Below, one piece after another: positions 34,422 through 44,990 of a stretch of 64,000 bases of DNA (the first letter of the stretch is position 1; every line of letters starts with the position of its first letter). The notes under the pieces are model-generated. The model saw only the letters and a program-made list of their open reading frames with translations. It did no database searches and was not told the origin of the DNA. A program made the translations under genes and the position numbers. The DNA is taken from assembly GCA_036873135.1 (NCBI GenBank), contig JAPTYO010000013.1:19775901-19839900 (forward strand), written 5' to 3'. The DNA is from Clarkia xantiana subsp. parviflora (Eukaryota > Streptophyta > Magnoliopsida > Myrtales > Onagraceae).

Positions 34422-35302
34422 GGGTTAATAGGTGTTTTGGTCAGTGATGTTTGACAAGTTTTGGGTGTTGGTCAGTGATGTTTTTTTTTTCCTAGTTTTG
34501 GTCTCATATGTTTGTATACTTTCTGGTATTGGTTTTTCCGTCAGTTTTTCTGTTAACTGAACACGTGAGGGTCACGTGACCCCAAAAAAAAAAAAAAAAA
34601 AAAATTAAAAACTGAAAAGACCAACCTGCCCATCCTCAGTCAGTGTTTCTCTCTGTCCATAACTACCTTCTTCTCTCCAGAAACAGCGCCGATCAGGAAG
34701 GCCTCGAGAAGGCGAATGATTTCTTCGGAGGAATCGATCACATACTTGAGAGCTTCAAGAGCGGCGGAGATGTGCCTGGTTCTCCTTCTCCTCCCGCCAC
34801 CGTCGCGCTATTGGATACAGAAATAGATTGCAAGGAGAAGGTCTGTCGTCCTCCTAATGGAGTTGCAGTGCATTCCCGCGAAGCCGACCCTGTCTCAGCT
34901 GAAGACTGCAAGCAGCGTGGTGCTCGAGAGGAGAACAGAGCTTGGCGGCGTCAGAAAGATGGTAACTTTATCGGTGAAGAAAGGGTTAGAAAGAGAACCA
35001 AGCTCGGCAGCTTAAAAGACGAAAGAATTTCGCCTATTAAAGGGCATCGGCACCAGAGGGAGAGGAACAGGGACGATGATAGATCTAAAGGGCAGGTTGG
35101 TCTTTTCAGTTTTTATTTATTTATTTTTTTTTTTTTTTTTTGGGTCACGTGACCCTCACGTGTTCAGTTAACAGAAAAACTGACGGAAAAACCAATACCA
35201 GAAAGTATACAAACATATGAGACCAAAACTAGGGAAAAAAAAACATCACTGACCAAAACCCAAAACTTGTCAAACATCACTGACCAAAACACCTATTAAC
35301 CC
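34422..35302. mobile_element. Mutator-like element (Pack-MULE type) with long TIRs
   Basis: 881 bp. Ends GGGTTAATAGG...CCTATTAACCC with terminal inverted repeats of about 160 bp (34422-34583 and 35138-35302) and an exact 9-bp target duplication TACATTTTA (34413-34421 and 35303-35311). Long TIRs with 9-bp duplications are the mark of Mutator-like elements. The inner ends of both TIRs hold the palindrome GGGTCACGTGACCC. It has no transposase; instead it holds a gene-like piece, so it looks like a Pack-MULE that depends on a helper. Confidence 0.88.
34643..35152 (+). pseudogene. Gene fragment carried by the Mutator-like element
   Basis: Open frame of 169 codons filling the space between the TIRs. 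I do not recognise the family. Visible: a short N-terminal part, then EKANDFFGGIDHILESFKSG, a Pro-rich linker, and a basic, charged C-terminal half (RVRKRTKLGSLKDER, then HRHQRERNRDDDRSKGQ) typical of nuclear RNA-related proteins. The last residues run into the right TIR, so the natural end of the parent protein is missing. Codon use is unlike the AT-rich flanks, which supports capture from a host gene. Confidence 0.6.
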
Positions 35303-35311
35303 TACATTTTA

Positions 35312-35918
35312 AGTATCATTTAATTCTACTAACCCATATTTGTTTAGTGATACAAGAATATTTTGAAGCTGAAACTCTCTGAATATTATACAATGTTGGA
35401 ACCCTTTTTACCGTTGACGAGATGAATGACGTACTTTCACATATTAATGATCTGGTGCAGGAGCTTCTACAAATAAATACATTAACCTATATTTTGGGGG
35501 TAAATTCTTAGATTGACAATGATCTGTTGTATTGATATTATTTTGAAGCATGTCATTTGGTATTGTTCAGTTATTAATTAAAACTGTAAAGAAGAATATA
35601 TCGCTTCTTATTCAATGGCTTGAGTTACAAGTATTTATTGCCACTGGATCTTTGTAATAATTGGCATCATTAATAAACCTTTTACTAATTCCTTTTGCAT
35701 ATTCGAGCCATTTTTTCGGCTAAATTTAATTAGTTGCACTTCAGGTGCTTAGGACTCGGTGCAGTGTATGGTATGTGCGGTTGACTGTCGCCAACCCGTT
35801 CTTGAATGAATCAATCAAGCTCAAAAGATAACGTCTCTATAGATGAATTCAGCTGTATATGTATGTATCCCCCATCCCCCTCAAATGCTCTTATGATGTG
35901 ACCCAGCATTCTAGCTCA
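35312..35918. other. Unassigned AT-rich stretch between the MULE and the CACTA element
   Basis: About 600 bp with no credible gene or repeat structure. Confidence 0.6.
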
Positions 35919-35946
35919 CACTACAAGAAACTAGGGTCAATTAACA

Positions 35947-36190
35947 CAAGGCATTTTCGTGTTAAAATCGTGTATAAACGTGTTTGACACGAACCTGACA
36001 TGATTTTGCCCCGTGATAAGTGATAGCGTGAGTAATTTTTTTTTGACACGGGAAGGAGCGTGTCAAATACTGTAGCCCGTGTCAAATTTGAAATTGACTT
36101 GTGTCAGAAATATCCCCGTGTCAAATTCATGTTAACCGTGTCAAGTGTACACGACTTTTGTACACGACTTTTCACACGCTGGATACGAAT
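35947..36190. repeat. CACTA left subterminal repeats
   Basis: Several copies of CGTGTCAAA and its variants and complements (GACACG), the usual transposase-binding arrangement of CACTA ends. Mirrored at about 50110-50360. Confidence 0.75.
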
Positions 36191-36660
36191 TTTCACACGA
36201 CCTTGGACACTTTTAGAATCAACAAATCTTTCTTAATAAAGTTTTTTAGAATCAACGGATTTGCCTCAATCAAACAATTTTAGAATCAATTAATAAAGTT
36301 TTTTAGAATCAACGGATTTGCCTCAATCAAACAGTTTTAGAATCAACAAACATGTATCAATAAAAAACTTTTAGAATCAACAAACTTGCTTCAATAAAAG
36401 ACTTTCAGAATCAACAAAACTTGACTCAATAGCACTTTTAGAATCAACAAACTTTCCTCACTAATACACTTTTAGAATCAACAAACTTGATTTAATAAAA
36501 GACTTTCAAAATCAATAAACTTGTCGCAGTTACACTTTTAGAATCAACTAACTTTCTTCAATAAAACACTTTTAGAATCAACAAACTTGCATCAATAGAA
36601 CACTTTTAGAATCAATAAACTTGCCTCAGAAAAACACATTTAGAATCAAACTTAACTTAA
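36190..36660 (+). repeat. Array of TTTTAGAATCAACAAACTTG units
   Basis: About twelve degenerate units of roughly 33-35 bp, each with AGAATCAACAAACTTGC and a CAATAAAACACTTTT spacer. From 36661 to 37344 I see no gene. At 37047-37100 there is an inverted copy of part of the captured exon at 38748-38806. Confidence 0.85.
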
Positions 36661-37344
36661 ATATGGATATTATAATCAACGAACATAATACAGTAATTAA
36701 AATCGAATTCAAATTAATCCAAAACTATGAATGCCAAATACATTTGTATTGATACCTCAATAAAATACAATTAGTCCAACTTATAATACCCAACAACGTA
36801 GCTTAACTAAACACTTGAAAATACACTCATATGTTCTACATATATGGATGCCTAACTATACTCACTTGAAATAAAACCGCACAATTGATTCATTTTGTTC
36901 TTTGCTTGGAAGAGTTACCACAACACTGAAATAGGCAGATTGCTCTTTCAGTTTTGAATCCTACAGCAAATGATATTTTGTTAGAGACAAGATGACTTAT
37001 AGACGAAAGCTTTGATAAGTAGTTGGTACCTTCTAAAGATGGTTGAATCGTCCTTTGCTGCTGGTTCAGAGGATGTGTGAGATGGTTACGGTTTACTTGG
37101 TTTCTCATCATCTTTGTAGATTCACCTCCATAGTTCAAGATAAAATCGTCTTTGCACGTTATGATAAGAATAGAAAATGTGTGAGAGGTTCCAATTGAGG
37201 CTGCTATGAAGTGAAAATGACGCTCTTACCCCTCTCGAATGATATTCTACAAGGAAGAGCATCTACTGCACCAAATTCCATAAGTTAATTAGTAACTTAC
37301 TTCGGCTGGCAAAAAAATTTAGTAACTTACTATCTAAACTTTAC

Positions 37345-38613
37345 GACAAATCCCTAGCTAGCTGAATTTATACAAAGTTAAATAAAAATAGAAAATTTCA
37401 CGTTGTTTGTTTATTGTTGAACTTAAATTTGCCGTCTTATTTTTCTTTCTGCACATTGCTTGCTATACTTTGGGGAAATTGTAATTTGCCAGCTAAACTT
37501 TAGGGAAAACTGTAATTGCTAGCTGTAACTTTGAACTTTATTGGTGAAACTTGATGAGCAAGTTTTTACCCATTTAACAACAAATTAAACAGAGTTAGCA
37601 ACTAGCAGTCTTACAACTTTTTATATCAAAATTGTCAAAACACTCAAAGTTTAGCTAGCAAGTTGCAATTTAGTTCATTGAAATATACACAGCAGTTAGA
37701 TAGGACGACTACTACTGCATTTTTGGTGCTCGGGTTAAACAAGAAGCTACTGGTTAGTAAAAGGCTCTAAATCAACAATTTGTCACCAAAAACCATCTTT
37801 CTTTCTTCTTTTTTGGGCAAAAGAATAAAAACAGTCTTTAAGCTAGTTGATGAGTGTCAAGAGTTACCTAGTTCTAGCTCAGTGTCAGGCTTTGAACCAG
37901 GAGCATCAAGTCCAGCTGTTTTGGCACGGAAGTTTTCGGGGACATCAATGGATGGATCGATAGCAGGGTGATCTGGCTAGGACAAATCCCTAGCTAGCTG
38001 AATTTATACAAAGTTAAATAAAAATAGAAAATTTCACGTTGTTTGTTTATTGTTGAACTTAAATTTGCCGTCTTATTTTTCTTTCTGCACATTGCTTGCT
38101 ATACTTTGGGGAAATTGTAATTTGCCAGCTAAACTTTAGGGAAAACTGTAATTGCTAGCTGTAACTTTGAACTTTATTGGTGAAACTTGATGAGCAAGTT
38201 TTTACCCATTTAACAACAAATTAAACAGAGTTAGCAACTAGCAGTCTTACAACTTTTTATAGCAAAATTGTCAAAACACTCAAAGTTTAGCTAGCAAGTT
38301 GCAATTTAGTTCATTGAAATATACACAGCAGTTAGATAGGACGACTACTACTGCATTTTTGGTGCTCGGGTTAAACAAGAAGCTACTGGTTAGTAAAAGG
38401 CTCTAAATCAACAATTTGTCACCAAAAACCATCTTTCTTTCTTCTTTTTTGGGCAAAAGAATAAAAACAGTCTTTAAGCTAGTTGATGAGTGTCAAGAGT
38501 TACCTAGTTCTAGCTCAGTGTCAGGCTTTGAACCAGGAGCATCAAGTCCAGCTGTTTTGGCACGGAAGTTTTCGGGGACATCAATGGATGGATCGATAGC
38601 AGGGTGATCTGGC
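37345..38613. repeat. 636-bp tandem duplication inside the CACTA element
   Basis: Copy 1 is 37345-37980 and copy 2 is 37981-38613. I see a single base difference (a TATAT/TATAG change at 37624/38260). Each contains a 63-codon plus frame, but the minus strand of the second copy joins an exon of a captured gene, so the plus frame is probably a shadow. Confidence 0.93.
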
Positions 38614-38806
38614 AATGTTTTACCGTATGAGAAAAGTAGGAGCTGATGCACAAGTACAAAAACCTACAAACAAACATAGATAGATGTAAGGAAGGGATTG
38701 GCAGGAGAAAGTGAGGACAGTTAGTTGAGCAGAAAGTGAGGACAAACCTTAACCATCTCACACATCCTTGCACCAGCAGCAAAGGATGACTCACTTGGAA
38801 CGGAAT
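38506..38806 (-). pseudogene. Captured host-gene exons within the CACTA element
   Basis: Two minus-strand exons in one open frame. Exon A (38806-38748) follows a TTTGCAG acceptor and ends AAG before a GT donor: SVPSESSFAAGARMCEMVK. Exon B (38663 to about 38506) follows TTTGTAG: VFVLVHQLLLFSYGKTLPDH, then a hydrophilic stretch ending GSKPDTELEL before a GTAACT donor. Frame and splice signals agree, so this is a real gene piece. I do not recognise the family. Exon B is also present in the other 636-bp copy (about 37870-37970). No complete gene is here. Confidence 0.6.
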
Positions 38807-38813
38807 CTGCAAA

Positions 38814-39843
38814 GATGGTGAGAAACCAAGTAAACCTTAACCTTCTCACAAATGCAACTTAAACACCTCCATAGTTGAAGATAAAATCATGCAAGAAATT
38901 TACTTATATGTTATGATTGAAGATAATGAGCTTTGATGACTATCTAGAAAGCTAGTACTCAGCTATATTACCGACCCAATGCAAGTTGAGGAGGAAAGAA
39001 TTTGCGGTCAGAAAAGAAGATAAAACTAAACAACATGAAGATACAAACTTAACAACAGTAGAGCCTTGTTTATCTCTCTAGCTACTACTCATCAAACAAG
39101 TCCCTAGACAACCTGTATGTAGTAGCACTCGAAATTTATAAAGAACAGCCACATACAAGAAAAATTGCAGAGGAACACATGTTGATGACAGAATCTGTGT
39201 TACAAGTCCGGACAATAGGCACAAATTAGAGAGTAGTAACCATAAAAATATTAAATGAACTCCATGTAGTTTTACCAATAATTCAATTGGGACTGCAATC
39301 AGGATTAAGTAATTACCACCACAGTAGAGGGACAATTAATTCACCTACCTTCACACTGTATTATCGGCACTAGGCACTAGCGCTGAAACCAGAAGAGTCG
39401 CCGTGGAAGCAGCAATCAAGTACTGGACCACCGTGCATAGAGTCATCAGAACTAATATCGATGGCATGTGCATGCACCTTATTAGCAAGAACTTTGCCAA
39501 ACAGATCAGCATTGATGAGTTTCTATCAAGAAGCAACAATTGAAATTGATATTTTCAGTAAAACAGGATGAAACAAGCAAGCTGGATTTTCATCATCAAC
39601 AAGACACAGTAAGAAACATGTTGTTATTTAGTGTCAGAAGCTTTACCGGAAAGATAGATATGGATGGTGGAACTGATGGAGACCGGGGACGAGGGCTACT
39701 GGAGAGATGGTGTGGCCAGAGATGGGGCATGGGTTTAGAGTTCACAATCATGAATTAAACCGCCGCCCGTCACCAATGCCACAGCCCTTCAATGTTCACG
39801 ATTCGTGCTTGCATGCACCTGTTAAGCTTCAGCGACTATTATC
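38814..39843. other. CACTA interior, non-coding or unrecognised gene pieces
   Basis: AT-rich with short open stretches. Around 39640-39770 it is less AT-rich and may be another captured piece. Nothing can be named. Confidence 0.5.
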
Positions 39844-40606
39844 TGTTGGATCACGGGCGAAGCTCCGTTACGTCCTTGACGGAAAGCTTGGACTCCTGGG
39901 CTCCGCGTAATCCTGCAAAAGGGGATGACCTGGGTGGTGACCCAGAATCCCTCTCCGATGCTTAAATGAGTACGGTGATCAATGGGTGGTAAGCACAAGA
40001 GTATAAGTTCGTCTTAGATCATTAGCGTTTTCTGAGGTAACTTCCTCCTTTATATAGGAGGGGAAGTTACTCAGTTACCTGTGGCCATGATTGGCCGTTT
40101 TGCCCGTGATTCCGTGTATCTCGCCACGATTCCGTATATCTCGTTAGGGATTCCGTAGATTTCGCCCCACGCTCCGCGTATCTTACCCATACTCCGCGTA
40201 TCTCGGGCACGCCCTGCGTATCTCGGGGGGACTTATCTATATCTTTAACCGTCTCCCACTACTCTATCTAGTAGGCGGGTTTCTCGGTCTTTGTCCTCTG
40301 ATCACAAGTCACGACTCCTGTCGGGGACTCCAGAGTTGTCTCATTCTAGGTCACCACCCAGGACCTTCAGTCTCTGCGGGACAGGTCCAGCCTCTGCGGG
40401 GCTTTATTACCGGGGCCTTTACTAAGGCATATCGGGGCCTGCTCAGAGGCTTCTTGTCGGGAGCATTCAGCTCCTTTATCGGGACCGCTGAAATCGGGAC
40501 CCTTCGTACTGGGCCTCTGGGCCTTCCAGGCTTTCACGAGGCCCATTGGACCTACTCGTCGTCCATTGGCTGTTAACGGGGTTGACGATTACATCGGAAC
40601 CCATCA
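39844..40606 (-). repeat. Gypsy-3 3' LTR
   Basis: 763 bp, TGTTGGATCACGGGCG to CGGAACCCATCA on the plus strand. Contains repeated CGCGTATCTCGG motifs (about 40105-40220). Confidence 0.96.
40032..40074 (-). promoter_or_regulatory. TATA box in hairpin loop (Gypsy-3 3' LTR copy)
   Basis: Arms CTGAGGTAACTTC and GAAGTTACTCAG, plus CTCC/GGAG, enclose an 8-base loop (40049-40056) reading TATATAAA in sense. Confidence 0.78.
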
Positions 40607-40619
40607 TTTGCCCCCAAGA
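40607..40619 (-). other. Gypsy-3 polypurine tract
   Basis: CTTGGGGGCAAA on the minus strand next to the 3' LTR. Confidence 0.86.
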
Positions 40620-40677
40620 CATGGGGTACTTTTAGTTCGCCGTGTCTTTCAGTTTCAGACCTCCTGACCTCATCGTT

Positions 40678-41060
40678 GGAGGCTTTTGTCTCCATACCTC
40701 CCGATACCGCCATCGGAGGCTTTTGTCTTCATTCCTCCCGATACTGCCGTCGGAGGCTTTTGTTTTCATACCTCCCGATACCGCCGTCGGAGGCTTTTGT
40801 CTTCATACCTCCCGATACCGCCGTCGGAGGCTTTTGCTTTCATACCTCCCGATACCGCCGTCGGAGGCTTTTGTTTTCATACCTCCCGATACCGCCGTCG
40901 GAGGCTTTTGCTTTCATACCTCCCGATACCGCCGTCGGAGGCTTTTGTTTTCATACCTCCCGATACCGCCGTCGGAGGCTTTTGTCTTCGTTCCTCCCGA
41001 TACTGCCGTCGGAGGCTTTTGTCTTCGTACCTCCCGATACCGCTGTCGGAGGCTTTTACC
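40678..41060. repeat. 37-bp minisatellite in place of the antisense gene
   Basis: About ten copies of a 37-bp unit with CCTCCCGATACCGCCGTCGG and AGGCTTTTGTCTTCATA. Each unit can fold (CCTCC...GGAGG). All three plus frames are open for 130-140 codons, which follows from a stop-free unit whose length is not a multiple of three. The seed resembles sequence next to the polypurine tract of Gypsy-1 (CCTCCCGATATTGG). Confidence 0.94.
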
Positions 41061-41099
41061 TTGGGTGTAATTCTTGAATATGACTCTCCCAATTCTTCG

Positions 41100-41698
41100 G
41101 TCCATCACTTAAGATGACTTCATACACCCTTCTGATGCTTCACAAGGACTTACCACTTAAGGTTTCTCATCCATACCATTTAAGGTGATTTCATACGTCC
41201 TTCGCGACGTTTTTCTCGGGACTTCACCACTTAAAGTTTCTCGTCCATGCCGTTCAAGGCAATTTCGCACATCACTTAAGATGATTTTTCGCACCCCCTA
41301 GGGCTTTTACCGCGCCAAATCTGACGACTTTAATCGTACCCTTTAAGGGCTTTTTTTGTACCTGTTAAGGCTTTTGGCCGCATCATATAGACGACTTACG
41401 CGGACCTGTTAAGGCTTTTTCGCACCCGTTAAGGCTTTTGGCCGCATCATATAGACGACTTACGCGGACCCATTAGGGCCTTTTCGTACCTAGGCTTTTG
41501 GTTGCATCATATAGACGACTTACATGTACCCCGTAGGGCTTTTGTCCGTACCCGTTAAGGCTTTTGGCCGCATCATATAGACGACTTACGCATACCTCGT
41601 AAGGTTTTTTATCGTAGCTCGGAAGGCTTTTCGTCGCGCCCTTCAGGACGTCTTAATCGGATTGATAGATAACTTGCGCCATTCGCGGCGACTTAATA
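41100..41698. repeat. Degenerate CACTTAAG / GTTAAGGCTTTT array after Gypsy-3 pol
   Basis: Begins with scattered CACTTAAGATGACTT-like units and becomes units of 50-60 bp around GCATCATATAGACGACTTAC and CCCGTTAAGGCTTTT. It holds the same position as the arrays of Gypsy-1 and Gypsy-2. No gene is seen. Confidence 0.85.
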
Positions 41699-44600
41699 TC
41701 AAACATGATACTTCTTCAAGTGTTCGCCACTGAAGGAATGCTTCAACGTCTTGCCATCAAGGTCCTCTAGCCTGTATGCATTAAGGGCTGGCATCCCTAC
41801 GATCTTGTAAGGTCCCTCTGATTTTGGCGATAGTTTGTTGATCCGATCTTGGTGAAAGAACTCGTTCCTCCGCCAGACAAGTTCTCCCACGAAGAATTGT
41901 CGGGACTTGACACGCCGATTGTAATATCGGGCTGTTGCCAGACGCATCCGAGCCTGGACTTCATCAGCCTTCCATCTCTTTTCCTTGAGTAAGTCTAAGT
42001 CTAGACGTCTCATTTCCTCGTTTGTCAGAGGCTCGTAATATTTCGCGCGATGGGACGCCACCGCTATTTCCACGGGAGCGACTGCCTCCGTGCCATAGAC
42101 CAGGCCAAACGGAGTTTCTCCTGTTGATTGCTTGGGTGTCGTTCTCACAGCCCACAGCACGTTCTCGAGCTCATCCAGCCAATGGCCCTGCAAGGCATAG
42201 ACTCTCTTCTTCAAGCCATCCATCACGATCTTGTTGGCTGATTCTACCTGGCCATTAGTCTGAGCGTGGCGGACTGAAGCGGTCCGATGCTCAATGTTTA
42301 GTTCTTCCAGGTACTCCTTCAACTGAGCCCCATTGAACGGAGGGCCGTTGTCGCTGATTAATACTCGAGGAACCCCGTACCGGGATACGATCTGAGTTTG
42401 AAGGAACTTGAGGATCTGCTGCCCCGTCGTTCTAGCCAATGCTTTAGCCTCTATCCACTTTGAGAAGTAGTCGATGGCCACGAGCAAATACTTGCACTGA
42501 CCCTTCGCTTGGGGAAGAGGTCCCACCAAATCAATTCCCCATTGCGCGAAGGGCCATGCACTCCTGATGGGCATTAAGTCCGCGGCGGGAGCCACGATAT
42601 TTGGAGCGTACCTCTGGCATGCATCACAAGACCGGACCATTGCTGTCGCCTCCTTGTTCATCGAAGGCCAATAATAGCCCAAGTTCAACGCTTTCCTCAC
42701 GATAGATCGGGCCCCTTCATGACAGGCCGCGACTCCTTCGTGTAGCTCTCTCAGGATCCGATTCGTGTCGGGCTCCGCCACGCATTTCAGAAAAGGCTTC
42801 ACATGCCCCTTCTTGTATAATTGGTTGTCCACCATCGCGTAGTCGTTCGCGATTCGACGCAGCCTGACAGCTGCCACATCATCGTCGGGGAGTGCCCCCG
42901 TAGTCAGATAGGTGTCCATCGGGGTCATCCAAGTAGGCTTCTCTTCTTCCTCCGATCCTGTCTCAATAGCGCAGATCTCCGCCGGATCAATGTTTGAGAT
43001 AATCACCTTCTCTAGAAAATGCACCTTCCGATTCTCTTCGGGGGCCACTCCCAGAGCGAATTTGCTTAAGGCGTCTGCCTCCGCATTCTCTTCCCTTGGG
43101 ATCGCCTTCGATGTCGAAGCTTTTGAAGCTTTCGCCTCGATGTCGAAGCTTTTGAAGCTTCCCTTCAAAGTCTGCACCTCGTGCAAATACTTCCTCATTG
43201 TCGGGCTCTTGGCTTCATAGTTCCCCTGGACTTGATTCACGATCGGCTTCATTGTTGGTGGCCCTAAACGTCAAGGCCAAGGCATATCGCAGGGGCTCGC
43301 CTCCACCGGGTGGTATCAATACGTGACTCGCCTCCACCGGGCGGTATCAATACGTGGCTCGCCTCCACCGAGCGGTATCAATACGTGGCTCGCCTCCACC
43401 GGGCGGTATTAATACGGGGCTTGCCCCCGATCCCTTTACACTTGAATAACCATCAGTGTACATCTCCCAGGTGTTCTCCTCATTCGGCTGTTCTGACTGT
43501 TCTGCTATCGGGACCTCCATGGTCGGGTTCTTCGCCTTCAAAGTCGGGTTGCCCCCTCTACAGGACCCGCTTCTTCCAGATCGGGTGCTGTAGACTGCTA
43601 TGAAGTCCGCCAATGCCTGGCCCTCGATCGACCGTTCAACACCTGGACGATTCATCGCAGCTAATCGGCCGTTCAACACCTGAACCTCCCGATGGGTTTT
43701 CGGAGACTGCATCTCCTCGATTGCTCTCAACTTCTCAGGATTCACCTCAATTCCTCTTTGGCTCCATAAAGCCCAGGAACTTTCCCGAGTTCACTCCGAA
43801 AGCGCACTTGTCCGGATTCAAACGAACCTGATGAAACTTCATCCGCTCAAACGCCACCGCCAAGTTGCGGACATGGTCTCCCACCTGTCGGGACTTCACC
43901 AACATGTCATCCGCATAGGCTTTGTTCCAAGTCGCGGAGTCGACATACATCCGCCACTTCCCGTTACTCTTCCTCACCAGGACCGGGTTAGCGACCCAAG
44001 TATGGAATCGGAGTTCCTTGATGAATCCAGCGTCGAGCAGTCTGCCTACCTCCTGCTGGATCGCGATCCTCTTGTCCGCGCCCATCAGACGCCTTCTCTG
44101 CGCGATAGGTTTGATTGCGGGATCAATCTTCAGCTCGTGCACTATCACGTCGGGGCTGATTCCTGGCATATCACTTGGTGACCAGGCAAACAACTCATTG
44201 AACTCATTCAGGAGCTCGATCAGCTCTCGGGCTCTTTCTTCCGACAAAGCAGACCCGATCATCATCTTCCTTCGAGGTCCATCAATCTCAACCTCCTTCA
44301 GATCCTCCATGGGGGCAGGCCGCCCAAACTCCTCTCGAGGATCGGCATCAGTCTGAAGGACAGTCATGACTTCCCTCATTCTTCTTCGGGTAGCGTTAAC
44401 ATAGCATTTTCGCGATGCCACTTGGTCACCCTTGACCTCTCCGACTCCGTTGTCAGTCGGGAACTTCATCTTCTGGTGGACCGTCGAAGCGACTGCCATG
44501 AGAGGGTTGATAGAGGTCCTCCCGATAATAGCGTTGTATGCCCCCGCAGACTCCACTACGACGAAATCTACGTTTCGCTTCTCCATCTTCCAGCCACTAC

Positions 44601-44990
44601 CAAACTCCACTGGTAAGGTAATCATTCCCAACGGGTAAGAAGTGGAACCAGAGAATCCCACCATCGGGAATTCCACCTGTGTCAGGTCCTTTTTCGTCTT
44701 TCCCATGGCTTCCAGAGGGTCCATGAAAAGGATGTCGGAGGAACTCCCTCCGTCTATCAGGATCTGCTTCATCTCGAATCCGTCCACGTCCAGGGTCACG
44801 ACCAAGGCGTCGTCGTGAGGGCTCTCCACGCCTACTAGATCCTCCGCCGTGAAAGAAATCACCATTTCCTCCTTCAAGGTCCACGACCGGGACCTTTTGC
44901 CTAGCACAACCGCGGCAGATATGCGGGAAGCGTAGTTCTCCCGAGAAGCAGAGGTATCACCTCCCGCCGCCATTCCTCCATGGATGACGT
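41699..44990 (-). pseudogene. Gypsy-3 pol with deletions in RT and RNase H
   Basis: Protease IDGGSSSDILFMD is kept. RT begins normally, then jumps from KWRMYVDSATWNKA to YADDMLVKSRQ, losing about 100 residues of the palm. A second deletion joins LAAMNRP to EGQALADF, removing the RT end and first RNase H. The second RNase H is disrupted by a four-copy 31-bp array (43296-43419). Integrase (43252 to 41699) is open: HHCC part, GIDLVGPLPQ, ISDNGPPFNG, NGQVESANK, ending HLKKYHV. A short duplication near 43100-43160 inserts residues around KSFDIEA. No RT can be made. Confidence 0.92.
43296..43419 (-). repeat. Four copies of a 31-bp unit within the second RNase H
   Basis: Unit starts (CTCGCCTCCACC) at 43296, 43327, 43358 and 43389. 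Three extra copies add 93 bp. The total keeps frame, but each junction shifts it, so a stop is met inside. Confidence 0.93.

Noticed and set aside
37780..38607. Duplicated 63-codon plus-strand frame
   Set aside because: The opposite strand carries spliced exons in frame with a neighbour, so the plus frame is probably a shadow.
40642..41117. Three overlapping plus-strand frames of 133-143 codons
   Set aside because: They are a stop-free 37-bp minisatellite read in three frames.
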